DNA from: Microvirga aerilata
Lineage (GTDB): Bacteria; Pseudomonadota; Alphaproteobacteria; Rhizobiales; Beijerinckiaceae
DNA length: 64,000 nt
Direction: 5' to 3'
Assembly: GCF_016743775.1 (NCBI RefSeq)
Contig: NZ_JAEQMY010000023.1
Coordinates: 1-64,000, forward strand
Position 1 is the stretch's first letter, and the number at the start of each line of letters is the position of its first letter. Shown in pieces: positions 21,358-30,491 of the stretch. A program made the position numbers and the translations under genes. The notes beneath the pieces are model-generated. The model made no database searches. It was not told the origin of the DNA and saw nothing but the letters and a program-made list of their open reading frames with translations.

Positions 21358-22086
21358 ATGGCTACCCTTAACGCAGGCAACGAGCGATCAAGGAATTCAA
21401 GAGCCAATTTCGGCATCCCGAATTACGTGCGCGTTGCGTCAGACATAAGGCAAGATATCGTCTACGATCGCCTGTCCGATGGCCAGCGTCTGACAACGAT
21501 CGAGTTGGCCCAGCACTATGGCCTCAGCCTTGCACCGGTACGCGAAGCCCTCCTGGCCTTGGCAGCCGAAGGACTGGTGGTCATTCATCCCAAACGAGGG
21601 GCGGTCGTGTGCGCAGTCACCCCCGCGTTCCTCCGTGACATCTACGAGGTCCGCCTGGGACTGATCCCCTACATTGAGGGGGAACGCGCGGCCCTCGCCA
21701 CGGATGATGACATCGCTCGCATGGTGGCCGCCGAACAGGAATACGAGCATGCAGTGTCAACCGGGGTGAACGAAGATATCATCCAAAGCAACATCAAATT
21801 CCATCAGACGATGGCCACGGTCCGCGTCAACATCCAGGCTGAGCAGATTTTGGCCCGTCATCATCTGCTGACACAGGAGCTGAGGAGACGGTATGGCTTT
21901 GTCGGCCCTCACCGCTCCCGGGCCATCGAAGAACACAACAGACTGATTGCCGCCTACAAGCGCGGATCGAAGTCGGATGCAAGGGAAACCAGCCGCATCC
22001 ACCTGCAAAGCGCGTTCGATGAGCTGCTTGATATCATGCAGCACGCCAGATCCAGTCTGGGCATGCCGCAGCCCGCTGAAGTTTGA
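21358..22086 (+). CDS. GntR/FadR-family transcriptional regulator
   Basis: A 242-residue regulator with an N-terminal winged helix (LAQHYGLSLAPVREALLALA then EGLVVIHPKRGAVV, about residues 50-85) and an all-helical FCD ligand domain. The FCD metal-binding residues are probably supplied by FHQTM near 143 and the EEHNRLI segment near 191. Such regulators usually repress the operon that encodes them until an acid metabolite binds. It lies inside the transporter operon, and the palindrome at 15389-15406 is the best candidate operator. Confidence 0.88.
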   Translation: MATLNAGNERSRNSRANFGIPNYVRVASDIRQDIVYDRLSDGQRLTTIELAQHYGLSLAPVREALLALAAEGLVVIHPKRGAVVCAVTPAFLRDIYEVRLGLIPYIEGERAALATDDDIARMVAAEQEYEHAVSTGVNEDIIQSNIKFHQTMATVRVNIQAEQILARHHLLTQELRRRYGFVGPHRSRAIEEHNRLIAAYKRGSKSDARETSRIHLQSAFDELLDIMQHARSSLGMPQPAEV

Positions 22087-22113
22087 ATTCGTTCTCTGGG
22101 AGGAGACGCAAGG

Positions 22114-23976
22114 ATGACCCAACCGGTCCTATCAGTTTCAAACCTGACGACATCGTTTCTGACAAATGGCGGCTGGAAGTCCGTCGTCCGTAATGTATCG
22201 TTTTCAATCGCACCTAAGGAGACGCTGGCGGTTGTCGGTGAGTCCGGGTCCGGCAAGAGCGTCACCGCGCTCTCGATCATGGGGCTCACCCCTCCCGACA
22301 GGAGCAGGATAGGAGGAAGCATTAAGCTGGAGTCTACCGAATTACTGAAACTATCCCCAGCACGGATGCGGCACATACGCGGCAACGAAATCGCCATGAT
22401 CTTTCAAGAGCCGATGACATCGCTCAATCCCGTATTGACGATCGGATCTCAAATATCCGAGGCGCTTACGCTCCATCGGGGCATATCCCAGCGCGAGGCT
22501 GAGAGCGAGACCGTTCGACTGCTTGAACGGGTTCGCATCCCCTCCGCACGCACCCGTATCAACGAATACCCGCATGGTTTTTCGGGCGGTATGCGGCAGC
22601 GTGTGATGATCGCGATGGCTCTGGCCTGTCGGCCAAAGCTCCTGATCGCCGACGAGCCAACGACCGCGCTCGATGTGACAATACAGGCTCAGATCCTCGA
22701 TCTTATCAAAACGCTCCAAGAAGAGGAGGGCATGGCCGTTCTCTTCATCACTCACGATATGGGAGTGGTCGCCGAGATTGCCGACAGGACTGTCGTAATG
22801 TACGACGGAGAAACGGTAGAAGCAGGCGCGACTGCCGAAATCTTCAGTGATCCGAAGCACGCATACACGCGGTCACTGCTTGCAGCGGTGCCGAAACTTG
22901 GTTCCCTCCACGGCATCGATCAGCCGACTCGCTTTCCGACAGTCGATCGCATCACTGGCGTTGCCAAAGAACCTGAGCGGAGGGCAAACACGGTCAACGA
23001 AGAAGATAGGCCCGTGCTTGAGGTGAAGAGTCTTGTCGCTCGCTTCGACATGCCGGGCGGCTTTCTACGTGGCCCCAGCGGACGTATTCACGCCGTCGAA
23101 AACGTTAGTTTCGATGTCAGACCGGGAGAGACGCTGGCGCTTGTGGGCGAGTCGGGATGCGGAAAGACGACGACCGGGCGTTGTATTATGAGACTTACGA
23201 CCGCAAAGAGCGGATCCATCCTCTTGAACCAAGCTGACCTGCTCGCTCTTGATGGCCGCGCCTTGCGGGAAAAGCGTAAAGGGATCCAGATGATCTTCCA
23301 GGATCCCTATGCCAGCCTCAATCCTCGAATGACTGCTGGCGAAGCCATCGCCGAGCCGATGCTCGTCAACAAGTTGGCAGATTCGGCTGAGGCGTACGCC
23401 AAGGTCGGCGAACTCCTGAAACGGGTCGGTCTCCTTCCGGACATGGCGGGACGTTATCCTTACGAGTTTTCGGGCGGTCAACGCCAGCGTATCTGCATCG
23501 CTAGGGCGCTTGCCGTTGAGCCTCGGCTCATTGTAGCAGACGAATCGGTTTCGGCCTTGGACGTCTCGGTGAAGGCCCAAGTCGTCAATTTGATGATGGA
23601 GCTTCAGGAGCGGCTGAAGCTGTCATACTTATTCATCTCCCACGATATGGGCGTTGTGGAACGCATTAGCCATCGGGTGGCTGTTATGTATCTGGGGGAA
23701 ATTGTCGAGATTGGGCCACGGGCTGCGATTTTCAACAATCCCCAGCATCCTTACACACGGAAATTGCTGTCGGCAGTGCCAGTAGCGGATCCAACCCAAC
23801 GGCAACGAAAAAGAAGCATTGCCAATGAGGAGATTGTCAGCCCTCTCAGGCCACTGGACTATGCACCGCCGAAGCGCCGCTACCGTCAGATTTCACCAGG
23901 TCATCTGGTAATGGACTCTAACCTAGATCGTGTGGATCTAATGGGGTCGTCTAATCGCGGGCCGTTTTGCAAGTAG
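22114..23976 (+). CDS. Fused dual ABC ATPase (DppD-DppF type)
   Basis: A 620-residue protein with two complete nucleotide-binding domains. The first has Walker A GESGSGKS at 42-49 and signature FSGGMRQR; the second has Walker A GESGCGKT from residue 345 and signature FSGGQRQR. Both have the C-terminal oligopeptide-type extension (HAYTRSLLAAVPK and HPYTRKLLSAVPV). It energises the two preceding permeases, completing the importer. A GGGAGGAG site is 8 bases before the ATG. The operon ends here, before a strong hairpin. Confidence 0.93.
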   Translation: MTQPVLSVSNLTTSFLTNGGWKSVVRNVSFSIAPKETLAVVGESGSGKSVTALSIMGLTPPDRSRIGGSIKLESTELLKLSPARMRHIRGNEIAMIFQEPMTSLNPVLTIGSQISEALTLHRGISQREAESETVRLLERVRIPSARTRINEYPHGFSGGMRQRVMIAMALACRPKLLIADEPTTALDVTIQAQILDLIKTLQEEEGMAVLFITHDMGVVAEIADRTVVMYDGETVEAGATAEIFSDPKHAYTRSLLAAVPKLGSLHGIDQPTRFPTVDRITGVAKEPERRANTVNEEDRPVLEVKSLVARFDMPGGFLRGPSGRIHAVENVSFDVRPGETLALVGESGCGKTTTGRCIMRLTTAKSGSILLNQADLLALDGRALREKRKGIQMIFQDPYASLNPRMTAGEAIAEPMLVNKLADSAEAYAKVGELLKRVGLLPDMAGRYPYEFSGGQRQRICIARALAVEPRLIVADESVSALDVSVKAQVVNLMMELQERLKLSYLFISHDMGVVERISHRVAVMYLGEIVEIGPRAAIFNNPQHPYTRKLLSAVPVADPTQRQRKRSIANEEIVSPLRPLDYAPPKRRYRQISPGHLVMDSNLDRVDLMGSSNRGPFCK

Positions 23977-23990
23977 TTTTTCACGAGCTT

Positions 23991-24024
23991 ACCGGCTCGA
24001 CCCTGGTTTCAGGGTCGAGCCGGT
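23991..24024 (+). terminator. Strong hairpin, probable operon end
   Basis: A 15-bp perfect stem, ACCGGCTCGACCCTG (23991-24005) with its complement at 24010-24024, closes a four-base loop. It lies 14 bases after the dual ATPase stop and before IS110 debris. A TTTTT run precedes rather than follows the stem, so it might serve a convergent transcript as well. Confidence 0.65.
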
Positions 24025-24262
24025 ACTTAGGGGAACTCAGCCCAAGCGGATTGTGGGCGCGCCAGGGGGGTGTGCCGGGTGCAGGGTCGTCTTCGCGGTC
24101 AACAGCAGTCGCCGCATGATGGAGCTTCGCGGGAGGAGCCTTCCTATGTGGACGACGCACTCGGCTGGATCAGCGGTGCATCCCATCAAGCGGAATGGCT
24201 CGGCCCACGTCCCGGCAGGGACGTCTCAGCGCGTTCAGAGCCTGAACGCGATCCTCAAACCA

Positions 24263-24960
24263 TCAAGCGGCTGCTCCCACGCTCCTGTCGAAGAAGGTGC
24301 CGGTCTTTAGCATCGCATGCATGATAACAGCGAGTTTCCTCGCCACAGCAACGGCAGCGCGCTTGAAGCCGACCCGCTCCCGCAGTTTGAGGCCCCATCG
24401 CCGCAGGCTACTCTCGGCCGAGCTGCGGGTCAGGATGACGGTTGCGGCCTCAAACAGGAGCCCCCGCACATGGCGATCGCCCCGGCGGGAGATATGGCCG
24501 TCATAGTCGACCTCACCGGATTGGTAACGCCTGGTGGTCAGGCCTAGCCAGGCACCGACCGAGCGGGACCTTTTGAAGTTGTCTGGATCCTCAATGGCGG
24601 TCGCAAACGATGTCGCGGTGATTGCCCCGACCCCAGGGATCGACATGAGAATGCGACAGGCCTGGCTTTGGCGAGCGCCAGCCAAGAGCTGACGTCCGAG
24701 TTCCGCCGCGCGGATACGCAGGCTGCGCCACGCCTCCAGCATCGGCAATACGATGGCAGCGAGCCCATCCTGGTCGACCAGCAGACTGCGGACATTCGTC
24801 TCGAACGTGCTGCCCTTGCCGGCGGGAACAATCAGGCCGAACGTCTTCATGAGGCCGCGGATCTGGTTGGAGAGCTCGGTTGTGATCCGCACCAGCCGCG
24901 TGCGGGCCGCCACCAGCGTGCGCGTCAGCATGCTGTCGAAGCCCTTACGTGAGTAGTCAG
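24263..24960 (-). pseudogene. IS110-family transposase, C-terminal part
   Basis: The frame holds the C-terminal transposase domain of IS110/IS1111 elements: SIPGVGAITATSFATAIEDP, then RSVGAWLGLTTRRYQSGEVD, RRGDRHVRGLLFEAA, and the final VAVARKLAVIMHAML. Upstream, TRLVRITTELSNQIRGLMKTF is the coiled linker. The N-terminal RuvC-like DEDD catalytic domain (about 120 residues with the first Asp) is missing, although the frame stays open to 25024 with unrelated sequence. It cannot transpose. It lies exactly between two catabolic operons of opposite strand. Confidence 0.8.
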
Positions 24961-25142
24961 TTTGCGCCGGTCCATGCCGCTCTGTTTTCCAATCTCCCAA
25001 GCGATACACACCTTTCCTTGGCACCTTCCGATTGATCGGAGTAAAGATGGCTCGGATGCCAATTTCACGCCGGAATGCCGGAATTCGTGTGCCTTGCTTA
25101 AGAACCGCTCCGAACTCTACGCAAAGGAGGAGTTCCTAGAGC

Positions 25143-25925
25143 TCAGAATGTGCCAGAATAGGCGCCGCCATCCAATAGCCAGTTCTGACCGGTAATGAAA
25201 CCGGCATGCGTGCTGCAGAGAAACGCGCAAGCTGCACCAAATTCCTCCGGAGCACCCAAGCGCCTTGCTGGATTGGCCTCGGCCATGATCTTGAGCTGTT
25301 GATCAAGCGTCCGGCCGTTTTGCGCAGCCTGCACGGAAGCATTGCTGCGTAGGCGGTCGGTATCGAATGGTCCCGGGAGCAGGTTGTTGATCGTGACACC
25401 ACGAGCAATCGTCTTTCGCGAAAGGCCTGCAATGAACCCAGTAAGACCCGAACGCGCTCCATTCGAGAGGCCAAGGATATCGATCGGCGCTTTCACCGCA
25501 CTAGAGGTGATGTTCACAATCCGCCCGTACCCACGCTCCATCATTCCGTCGACAGTTGCCTTGATCAACTCGATAGGGGTGAGCATGTTCGCATCCAGCG
25601 CCTTGATCCAGTCCTCCCGGGCCCAGTCCCGAAAGTCGCCCGGAGGTGGGCCACCGGCGTTGTTGATCAGGATGTCGGGTTTTGGGCAGGCCGCGAGAGC
25701 CGCCTGACGCCCTTCAGGAGTTGTGATGTCACCAGCAACCGCGGTGACGATGATGTCTGGTGCCGCTTCGCGGATCTCATCGGCCGTCACTTGAAGCCCT
25801 GCTTCAGTGCGGGCCGTAATGGTGATGTTCACCCCCTCGCGCGCCAATGCCAGTGCACATCCTTTTCCCAATCCTTTGCTGCCTGCGCACACCAGTGCGC
25901 TCTTGCCCCGAATTCCGAGGTCCAT
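25143..25925 (-). CDS. SDR family oxidoreductase with altered catalytic motif
   Basis: A 260-residue short-chain dehydrogenase-like protein: cofactor loop GSKGLGKG near residue 15, INNAGGPPPG near 88, VNITSSAVKAP near 140, and the C-terminal TGQNWLLDGGAYSG. Where the catalytic YxxxK is expected it has SNGAR (in GLSNGARSGLTG), so Tyr and Lys are both replaced. This variant occurs in a recognised group of FabG-like proteins, but its chemistry is uncertain. The start at 25925 has GGAG upstream. It is the last gene of a minus-strand operon with a cupin, an SDR, an Ldh2-type enzyme and a TctABC importer. Confidence 0.82.
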   Translation of the reverse strand: MDLGIRGKSALVCAGSKGLGKGCALALAREGVNITITARTEAGLQVTADEIREAAPDIIVTAVAGDITTPEGRQAALAACPKPDILINNAGGPPPGDFRDWAREDWIKALDANMLTPIELIKATVDGMMERGYGRIVNITSSAVKAPIDILGLSNGARSGLTGFIAGLSRKTIARGVTINNLLPGPFDTDRLRSNASVQAAQNGRTLDQQLKIMAEANPARRLGAPEEFGAACAFLCSTHAGFITGQNWLLDGGAYSGTF

Positions 25926-25943
25926 GGCACGCTCCTTCACGCT

Positions 25944-26477
25944 CTACCGAACGAATTGATCGACGTAGTCAGCCCCAAGACCATTGTTGGCATAATGCGC
26001 CCGGCATTTCTCGATCCGGGTGAAGACGTCATCGAATCCGGTCGCCTTGCCGTCAGGGTCGACGTAGATCATCGCTCCATTCACCTGAAATAGCGTGATC
26101 ATCTCCTCAACGTGCGGATCAACGACGAGCGTATGCGTTTCCCCGGGAGCCTCGTAGGCGTAGGATCCCTCGGTTGCGACCCAGTCATGTTCCAGGTAGC
26201 GCCATTCCCCCTTCAGCACGAAAGCGTGCACCGGCTGGGGATGGCGGTGGCGCGAGAGCACGCCCGACTTCCGCACGCGCAGCAGGTTCATCCAGTAACC
26301 GCGCGAAGCGGCAAGAAGCAGCGGACGGAACCACACGTTTTCCTCTACAGGCACCCAGATCCGCTCGTCCGTCGGGATGGCGTTGGGGATCACGAGTTCT
26401 GGCGGGGAGTCCTTTGGTTGCGGATGCTTGTAGGGCACCCACTTGTCATTCACGGGTGTGGTGTCTGGTTTGGACAT
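25944..26477 (-). CDS. Cupin, 2,4'-dihydroxyacetophenone dioxygenase-like
   Basis: A 177-residue double-stranded beta-helix protein. The metal motif region SGVLSRHRHPQPVHAFVLKG (around residues 88-107) gives the two His and downstream residues of cupin motif 1, and APGETHTLVVDP gives the His of motif 2. The overall layout (VPVEENVWFRPLL early, EKCRAHYANNGLG late) resembles the 2,4'-dihydroxyacetophenone dioxygenase family of non-haem iron enzymes that split a C-C bond. In this sugar-acid setting it may be an isomerase or other cupin instead. The start is ATG 26477, set by homology of the following residues. Confidence 0.75.
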   Translation of the reverse strand: MSKPDTTPVNDKWVPYKHPQPKDSPPELVIPNAIPTDERIWVPVEENVWFRPLLLAASRGYWMNLLRVRKSGVLSRHRHPQPVHAFVLKGEWRYLEHDWVATEGSYAYEAPGETHTLVVDPHVEEMITLFQVNGAMIYVDPDGKATGFDDVFTRIEKCRAHYANNGLGADYVDQFVR

Positions 26478-26506
26478 TGGATCTGCTCCAGTGGGATACG
26501 TTAAAT

Positions 26507-27253
26507 TCACATAGTCAGGTAGCCACCGTCGATGACTAGGATGGCACCCGTCACGAAGCGGGCCGCTGGGGAAGCCAGGAAGACCACACCGCCGGCGACT
26601 TCCTCGGGGGTGCCCCAGCGACCCATTGGCGTCCGGGACAGAATGGGGCGGCTGCGCTCCGGATCGTCCTGAAGTGCTTGCGTAAGCGGCGTGGCGATCC
26701 AGCCGGGCGCAACAGCGTTTACCCGGATGCCATCGGCCGCCCAGGCGGCGGCAAGACTTTTCGTCAGCTGACCGATGCCGCCTTTCGAGGCGCTGTAGGC
26801 AGGGACCCGAGGACCGCCAAAGAAGGTGAGCATCGAGGCAACGTTCACGACAGAACCGTGGGCTTCGCGCAGCTTCGATCTCGCAGCCGAGCATACCCGC
26901 ATGGTCCCGTTCAGGTTGATGTCAATTACGTCAGCAAAGACATCCGGCTCATGCTCGACGTCGCGGCGGATCACCCCTGCTGCGTTGACCAACGCGTGCA
27001 AGCGATCCATCGGCTTGAGCAATTTATCGATTGCGGCGGCGTCGCGGACGTCGAGGACCACAAACGAAATGCCTGCATTGCTCTCTTCTTCCGACGCCCG
27101 ACCTCGCTCGGCGTTTGTCGCGCCGGTTGCAGTAACTTCGGCACCCAAGTCTCGAAAAGCCTTTGCACAGGCAAGCCCGATGCCGCTCGTCCCTCCGGTA
27201 ACCAGAATGGCTCGGCCTTCAAACAGCAGTGGAGCAAATGCGTCTACGATCAT
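26507..27253 (-). CDS. SDR family oxidoreductase, KduD/FabG-like
   Basis: A complete 248-residue classical SDR: TGGTSGIG at about residues 19-26, NAAG near 91, the catalytic serine in VNVASML, YSASK near 155, and a PGWIATPL loop. It ends in the normal IDGGYLTM. The pattern suits 2-deoxy-gluconate 3-dehydrogenase or gluconate 5-dehydrogenase-like enzymes acting on acid sugars with NAD(P). It belongs to the operon that ends with the TctABC importer genes upstream. Confidence 0.88.
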   Translation of the reverse strand: MIVDAFAPLLFEGRAILVTGGTSGIGLACAKAFRDLGAEVTATGATNAERGRASEEESNAGISFVVLDVRDAAAIDKLLKPMDRLHALVNAAGVIRRDVEHEPDVFADVIDINLNGTMRVCSAARSKLREAHGSVVNVASMLTFFGGPRVPAYSASKGGIGQLTKSLAAAWAADGIRVNAVAPGWIATPLTQALQDDPERSRPILSRTPMGRWGTPEEVAGGVVFLASPAARFVTGAILVIDGGYLTM

Positions 27254-27341
27254 CCTAATTACCGATATTGGAGGCTTCTTGAATGGAGTGGCGCGGGCAT
27301 GGAGAGCGTGACATCTGCTGCCGGGGCAGACAGCGACCCGA

Positions 27342-28421
27342 TCACTTGCTTTCGGAGCGCTTCACCGGTGACGGCCACCCAACCCCAAGCCGTTCGGACC
27401 ACGGGGCAAGGGTTTCCTTGATCACCGGATGCAGAGCGACACCCTCGGCCAAAGCGCGCCGCTTGCGAGCGAGAGCGCTATGTCCTGGCATTCTTATCGG
27501 GTTCGACGGGTCCCGCGACGGGCCTGAAATACAGGCCTCTACAAGATGATCGACCTCCCGCTGGAAAGCCAAAGTGCCGCCGAATGCAGCCGGATCAAGC
27601 ACTTGGATGAATACGGAGGCTCCCCACCCATTTGGCGCATCAGCCCGCCCATATCCGCCAAGGCCGCTCGTTAAAGTCTCGATCATCAAAGCAAGGCCGA
27701 AGCCTTTGTGGCCAGCCTCGATGCCACCGAGTAGCATCAGGGATCCTGGGGGCTCACCGTCGAGGACCGATGGATCGTCTGTGGCGTCCCCGTGGCCGTC
27801 AAGCAGCCAAGGATGCGGAGTGCGCCCACCGCTCTTCTGCAATCGCCGCGCAAGCCCGACTGTCGTGATCGACATCGAAACATCGACCAGGATGGGGTCC
27901 CCTCCGGCCGGAATGCCGATGGCCAACGGGTTTGGCGTAAATACCGGCCGTGTGCCCCCATGCGGGGCAACGGCTGCAACAGCCGGATCGGAGCTTTGGA
28001 TCATGACGATCAGCCCACCCGACGTAATGCGCTCGAGATAGGCCGCAAGACAGGCTATGTGGTGGGAACGGCGGATCACGACCGTCCCGGTACCGAAAAC
28101 GGCAGCTCTCCGTGCCGCCTCGTCGCAGGCCTGCCGAGTGAGCCAGGGGCCTGGCAGCTTATTCCCGTCCCAAACGGCGGTGGCAGGTCGCTCGTTGAGC
28201 ACGGTGAATTCACCGGACCGGGTCATCGTGCCGTTGGCTATTTCACCGAGATAGCCTGGGAGCAGAGCAAGACCATGCGTCGTGTGCCCGAGGAGGTCAC
28301 CTTCGACGAGCACTTCTGCAACCGTTATGGCCTTATCGGGGTCAAGCCCGGCCGCACCGAGGAGAGCCGTAGCATGGGCCCTGAGTTCCGCCGCATTGTA
28401 CAATTCTGCATGGGAGGTCAC
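27342..28421 (-). CDS. Malate/L-lactate dehydrogenase family (Ldh2) oxidoreductase
   Basis: A 359-residue protein of the NAD(P)-dependent Ldh2/ComC/YlbC family, which oxidises 2-hydroxy acids such as sulfolactate, ureidoglycolate or 2,3-diketogulonate. It shows the N-terminal helical segment with the GDLLGHTTHGLALLPGYL block (substrate His near residue 48), VIRRSHHIACLAAYLER near 117-133, and the NPLAIGIPAGG cofactor segment. KDEKG-type lid residues appear in GIEAGHKGFGLALMIE. It follows the importer genes and likely performs the first oxidation of the imported acid; the substrate is inferred only as a hydroxy or sugar acid. Confidence 0.85.
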   Translation of the reverse strand: MTSHAELYNAAELRAHATALLGAAGLDPDKAITVAEVLVEGDLLGHTTHGLALLPGYLGEIANGTMTRSGEFTVLNERPATAVWDGNKLPGPWLTRQACDEAARRAAVFGTGTVVIRRSHHIACLAAYLERITSGGLIVMIQSSDPAVAAVAPHGGTRPVFTPNPLAIGIPAGGDPILVDVSMSITTVGLARRLQKSGGRTPHPWLLDGHGDATDDPSVLDGEPPGSLMLLGGIEAGHKGFGLALMIETLTSGLGGYGRADAPNGWGASVFIQVLDPAAFGGTLAFQREVDHLVEACISGPSRDPSNPIRMPGHSALARKRRALAEGVALHPVIKETLAPWSERLGVGWPSPVKRSESK

Positions 28422-28440
28422 GATGCTTCCTTTCCAATCG

Positions 28441-29937
28441 TCAGTGCCCGGCTGAGTTGATAGGCTTAGGGCGAGTACTCAGCCTCAGGAGCAGTGGCAC
28501 GGACCATATGAGAACGACAATGATAGCGAGAGTTGCCGCTATGGGTCTGCTCACCAGCGCTGTTAGGTCGCCACCCGAACTGATCATCGTCGTCACGAAA
28601 TAATTTTCAAGCATCGAGCCCAAGATTACACCGAGGATCGCGGGGGAGCCCGGAAAGCCGGATTCCTCCAGCACGAAGGCAAGAACACCGAAGCCCAGCA
28701 TCAACCCCACGTCGAAGAGACTGTTGTTTACGGCGTAGCTGCCAACGATGCAGAAGATCAAAATACACGGCATGATGACCTGTCGTGGAACCCGCATAAG
28801 CCGGCTGAACAGGCGAATGGCTAGCAGTCCCAAGGGGATCATGATGATGTTGGCGATCACGAACAGTGCGAAAATCGAGTAGATCGATACGGGGTCACTC
28901 GTGAAAAGCTGCGGTCCGGGGTTCAAGTTCTTCATGAACAGAACGCCGATAACGATAGCCGTAATCGAGTCGCCAGGGATGCCGAATACGAGTGCCGGAA
29001 CCCATGCTCCAGCCAATGCCGAGTTGTTCGAGGCGCCGGCCTCCAGCACGCCCTCAACATGGCCCGTGCCGAACTTCTCCTGTTCGCGCGAGTAGCGCCT
29101 GCTAATGCCGTAGGACATCCAGGCGGCAATATCCGCTCCGGCCCCGGGAAGTGCCCCAATCAAGGTCCCCAGCATAGAGCCACGAAGGATCTGCACGGGA
29201 TATTTCAGGAACATGGCTCCAACGCCGCGAAGAATGCTTCCCGAAGGAGTGGCGACTTTGTCCAGGGACCTTGTCCCGCTTGCGGCAAAACGCAGGATCT
29301 CCGACAGGGCGAACATGCCGACCATCATTGGAATGAGCGAGACACCGTCGAAAAGAGCAGTCTGTCCGAAGGTAAAACGTGGCGTACCGGCCGGATTGTT
29401 GAGACCGACCATTGAAACAAGGAGCCCGAATGACAGGGCGATAATCCCCTTGATCGGATCCGCCGACCCGATGCCGACGGTACACGTAAGCCCGAGAACG
29501 ACCAGCCAGAAATACTCCACGGACGAGAAGCGCGTGGCGAACTCAGCGAGGATCGGCGCTCCCGCAATCAGAACCGCTGTGCCGAACAGGCCGCCGAAGG
29601 CCGAGGACATCAGGCTCGCCCCCAAAGCCAGTTCGGCCTCTCCCCGCCTGGTCATTTGATAGGTTTCGTCGGTGTAAGCCGCCGATGCAGGAGTGCCGGG
29701 CATGCGCAGCAGGCAGCCGGGGATATCCCCCGCGAAAATAGCAATCGCTGTTGCCGTGACCATCGTCGCGATGGCTGGAATCGGAGGAAGGAAAAATGTG
29801 ATCGGCACCAGGAGCGCCGTAGCCATGGTGGCGGTCAATCCGGGCACTGCTCCCATGAAGACGCCAAAGACTGCTGACGCCGCGATGGCGATCAGGGTTG
29901 TGGGGTCCGTGATCCGGCTGAGTACATCAAAGAACAT
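28441..29937 (-). CDS. tctA: Tripartite tricarboxylate transporter permease, large subunit (TctA)
   Basis: A 498-residue inner-membrane protein with about 11-12 hydrophobic segments. The TctA signature is clear: the N-terminal GAVPGLTATMATALLVP block at residues 31-47, the DIPGCLLRMPGTPASAAY block near 70-88, and the repeat of this pattern, ALPGAGADIAAWMSYG, near residue 263. It is the large channel subunit of a sodium-coupled, binding-protein-dependent carboxylate importer. It lies 9 bases after the TctB gene and 19 before the Ldh2 gene. Confidence 0.93.
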   Translation of the reverse strand: MFFDVLSRITDPTTLIAIAASAVFGVFMGAVPGLTATMATALLVPITFFLPPIPAIATMVTATAIAIFAGDIPGCLLRMPGTPASAAYTDETYQMTRRGEAELALGASLMSSAFGGLFGTAVLIAGAPILAEFATRFSSVEYFWLVVLGLTCTVGIGSADPIKGIIALSFGLLVSMVGLNNPAGTPRFTFGQTALFDGVSLIPMMVGMFALSEILRFAASGTRSLDKVATPSGSILRGVGAMFLKYPVQILRGSMLGTLIGALPGAGADIAAWMSYGISRRYSREQEKFGTGHVEGVLEAGASNNSALAGAWVPALVFGIPGDSITAIVIGVLFMKNLNPGPQLFTSDPVSIYSIFALFVIANIIMIPLGLLAIRLFSRLMRVPRQVIMPCILIFCIVGSYAVNNSLFDVGLMLGFGVLAFVLEESGFPGSPAILGVILGSMLENYFVTTMISSGGDLTALVSRPIAATLAIIVVLIWSVPLLLRLSTRPKPINSAGH

Positions 29938-29946
29938 CGCTGATCC

Positions 29947-30417
29947 TTAGACGATCGACTCGAGAAAGCCGCGAGGCAGGGGGACCGCGAGAAGCCGCTC
30001 GAAAAGGAAGAAAATCGCGAGCGAGACCAGCACGGAAGCGGAAGTAGCCGTAAGCCAGCGAACGCCAAATACTAGGAACAGTGCAAGCAGGATTATGACC
30101 GAGCAGAAAATGAAGCCAAGGCTACCTGATGCCAGCAGGTAGAAAATAACGGAGATCGGAACAAGCAGGAAACCCATAAGCACGCGTGGACGTAACAGGT
30201 CCTGCGAGGCGCTGATCCATGTGCGGGGGCCCGAAGCTTTGAGAGAGCGCACGATCAGGGCGACGCTCGCTATCGCCAGAACGATGGATATAATGGTCGG
30301 GAAGAGAGCCGGCCCGACCGGCTGCCCCGGTGCAGGTGCGAGTCCTTGCGAACTCAGGAAGGTGGCGATTGCAAGGATCAGGAACCCCAATCCGATTAGG
30401 CTGTCGTGGATTTTCAT
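29947..30417 (-). CDS. tctB: Tripartite tricarboxylate transporter small subunit (TctB)
   Basis: A 156-residue protein with four hydrophobic segments, starting MKIHDSLIGLGFLILAIATF, and with the family motif PVGPALFPTIISI near residue 35. TctB is the poorly conserved small membrane partner of TctA. The start at 30417 is chosen because the conserved first helix follows it; in-frame sequence upstream runs through the hairpin. It is located between TctC and TctA as is usual. Confidence 0.88.
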   Translation of the reverse strand: MKIHDSLIGLGFLILAIATFLSSQGLAPAPGQPVGPALFPTIISIVLAIASVALIVRSLKASGPRTWISASQDLLRPRVLMGFLLVPISVIFYLLASGSLGFIFCSVIILLALFLVFGVRWLTATSASVLVSLAIFFLFERLLAVPLPRGFLESIV

Positions 30418-30450
30418 AAAAGGATCCCCATTGGCTCGAACTCGAAACAC

Positions 30451-30486
30451 CGAGCTGCAGCCGAGCCCTCGCCCGGCTGCAGCTCG
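30451..30486 (-). terminator. Hairpin between tctC and tctB
   Basis: A 13-bp perfect stem, CGAGCTGCAGCCG (30451-30463) with its complement at 30474-30486, closes a 10-base loop. It lies directly after the TctC stop and before TctB. There is no U-run, so a role in message stability or partial attenuation is more likely. Confidence 0.6.
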
Positions 30487-30491
30487 AGCTG

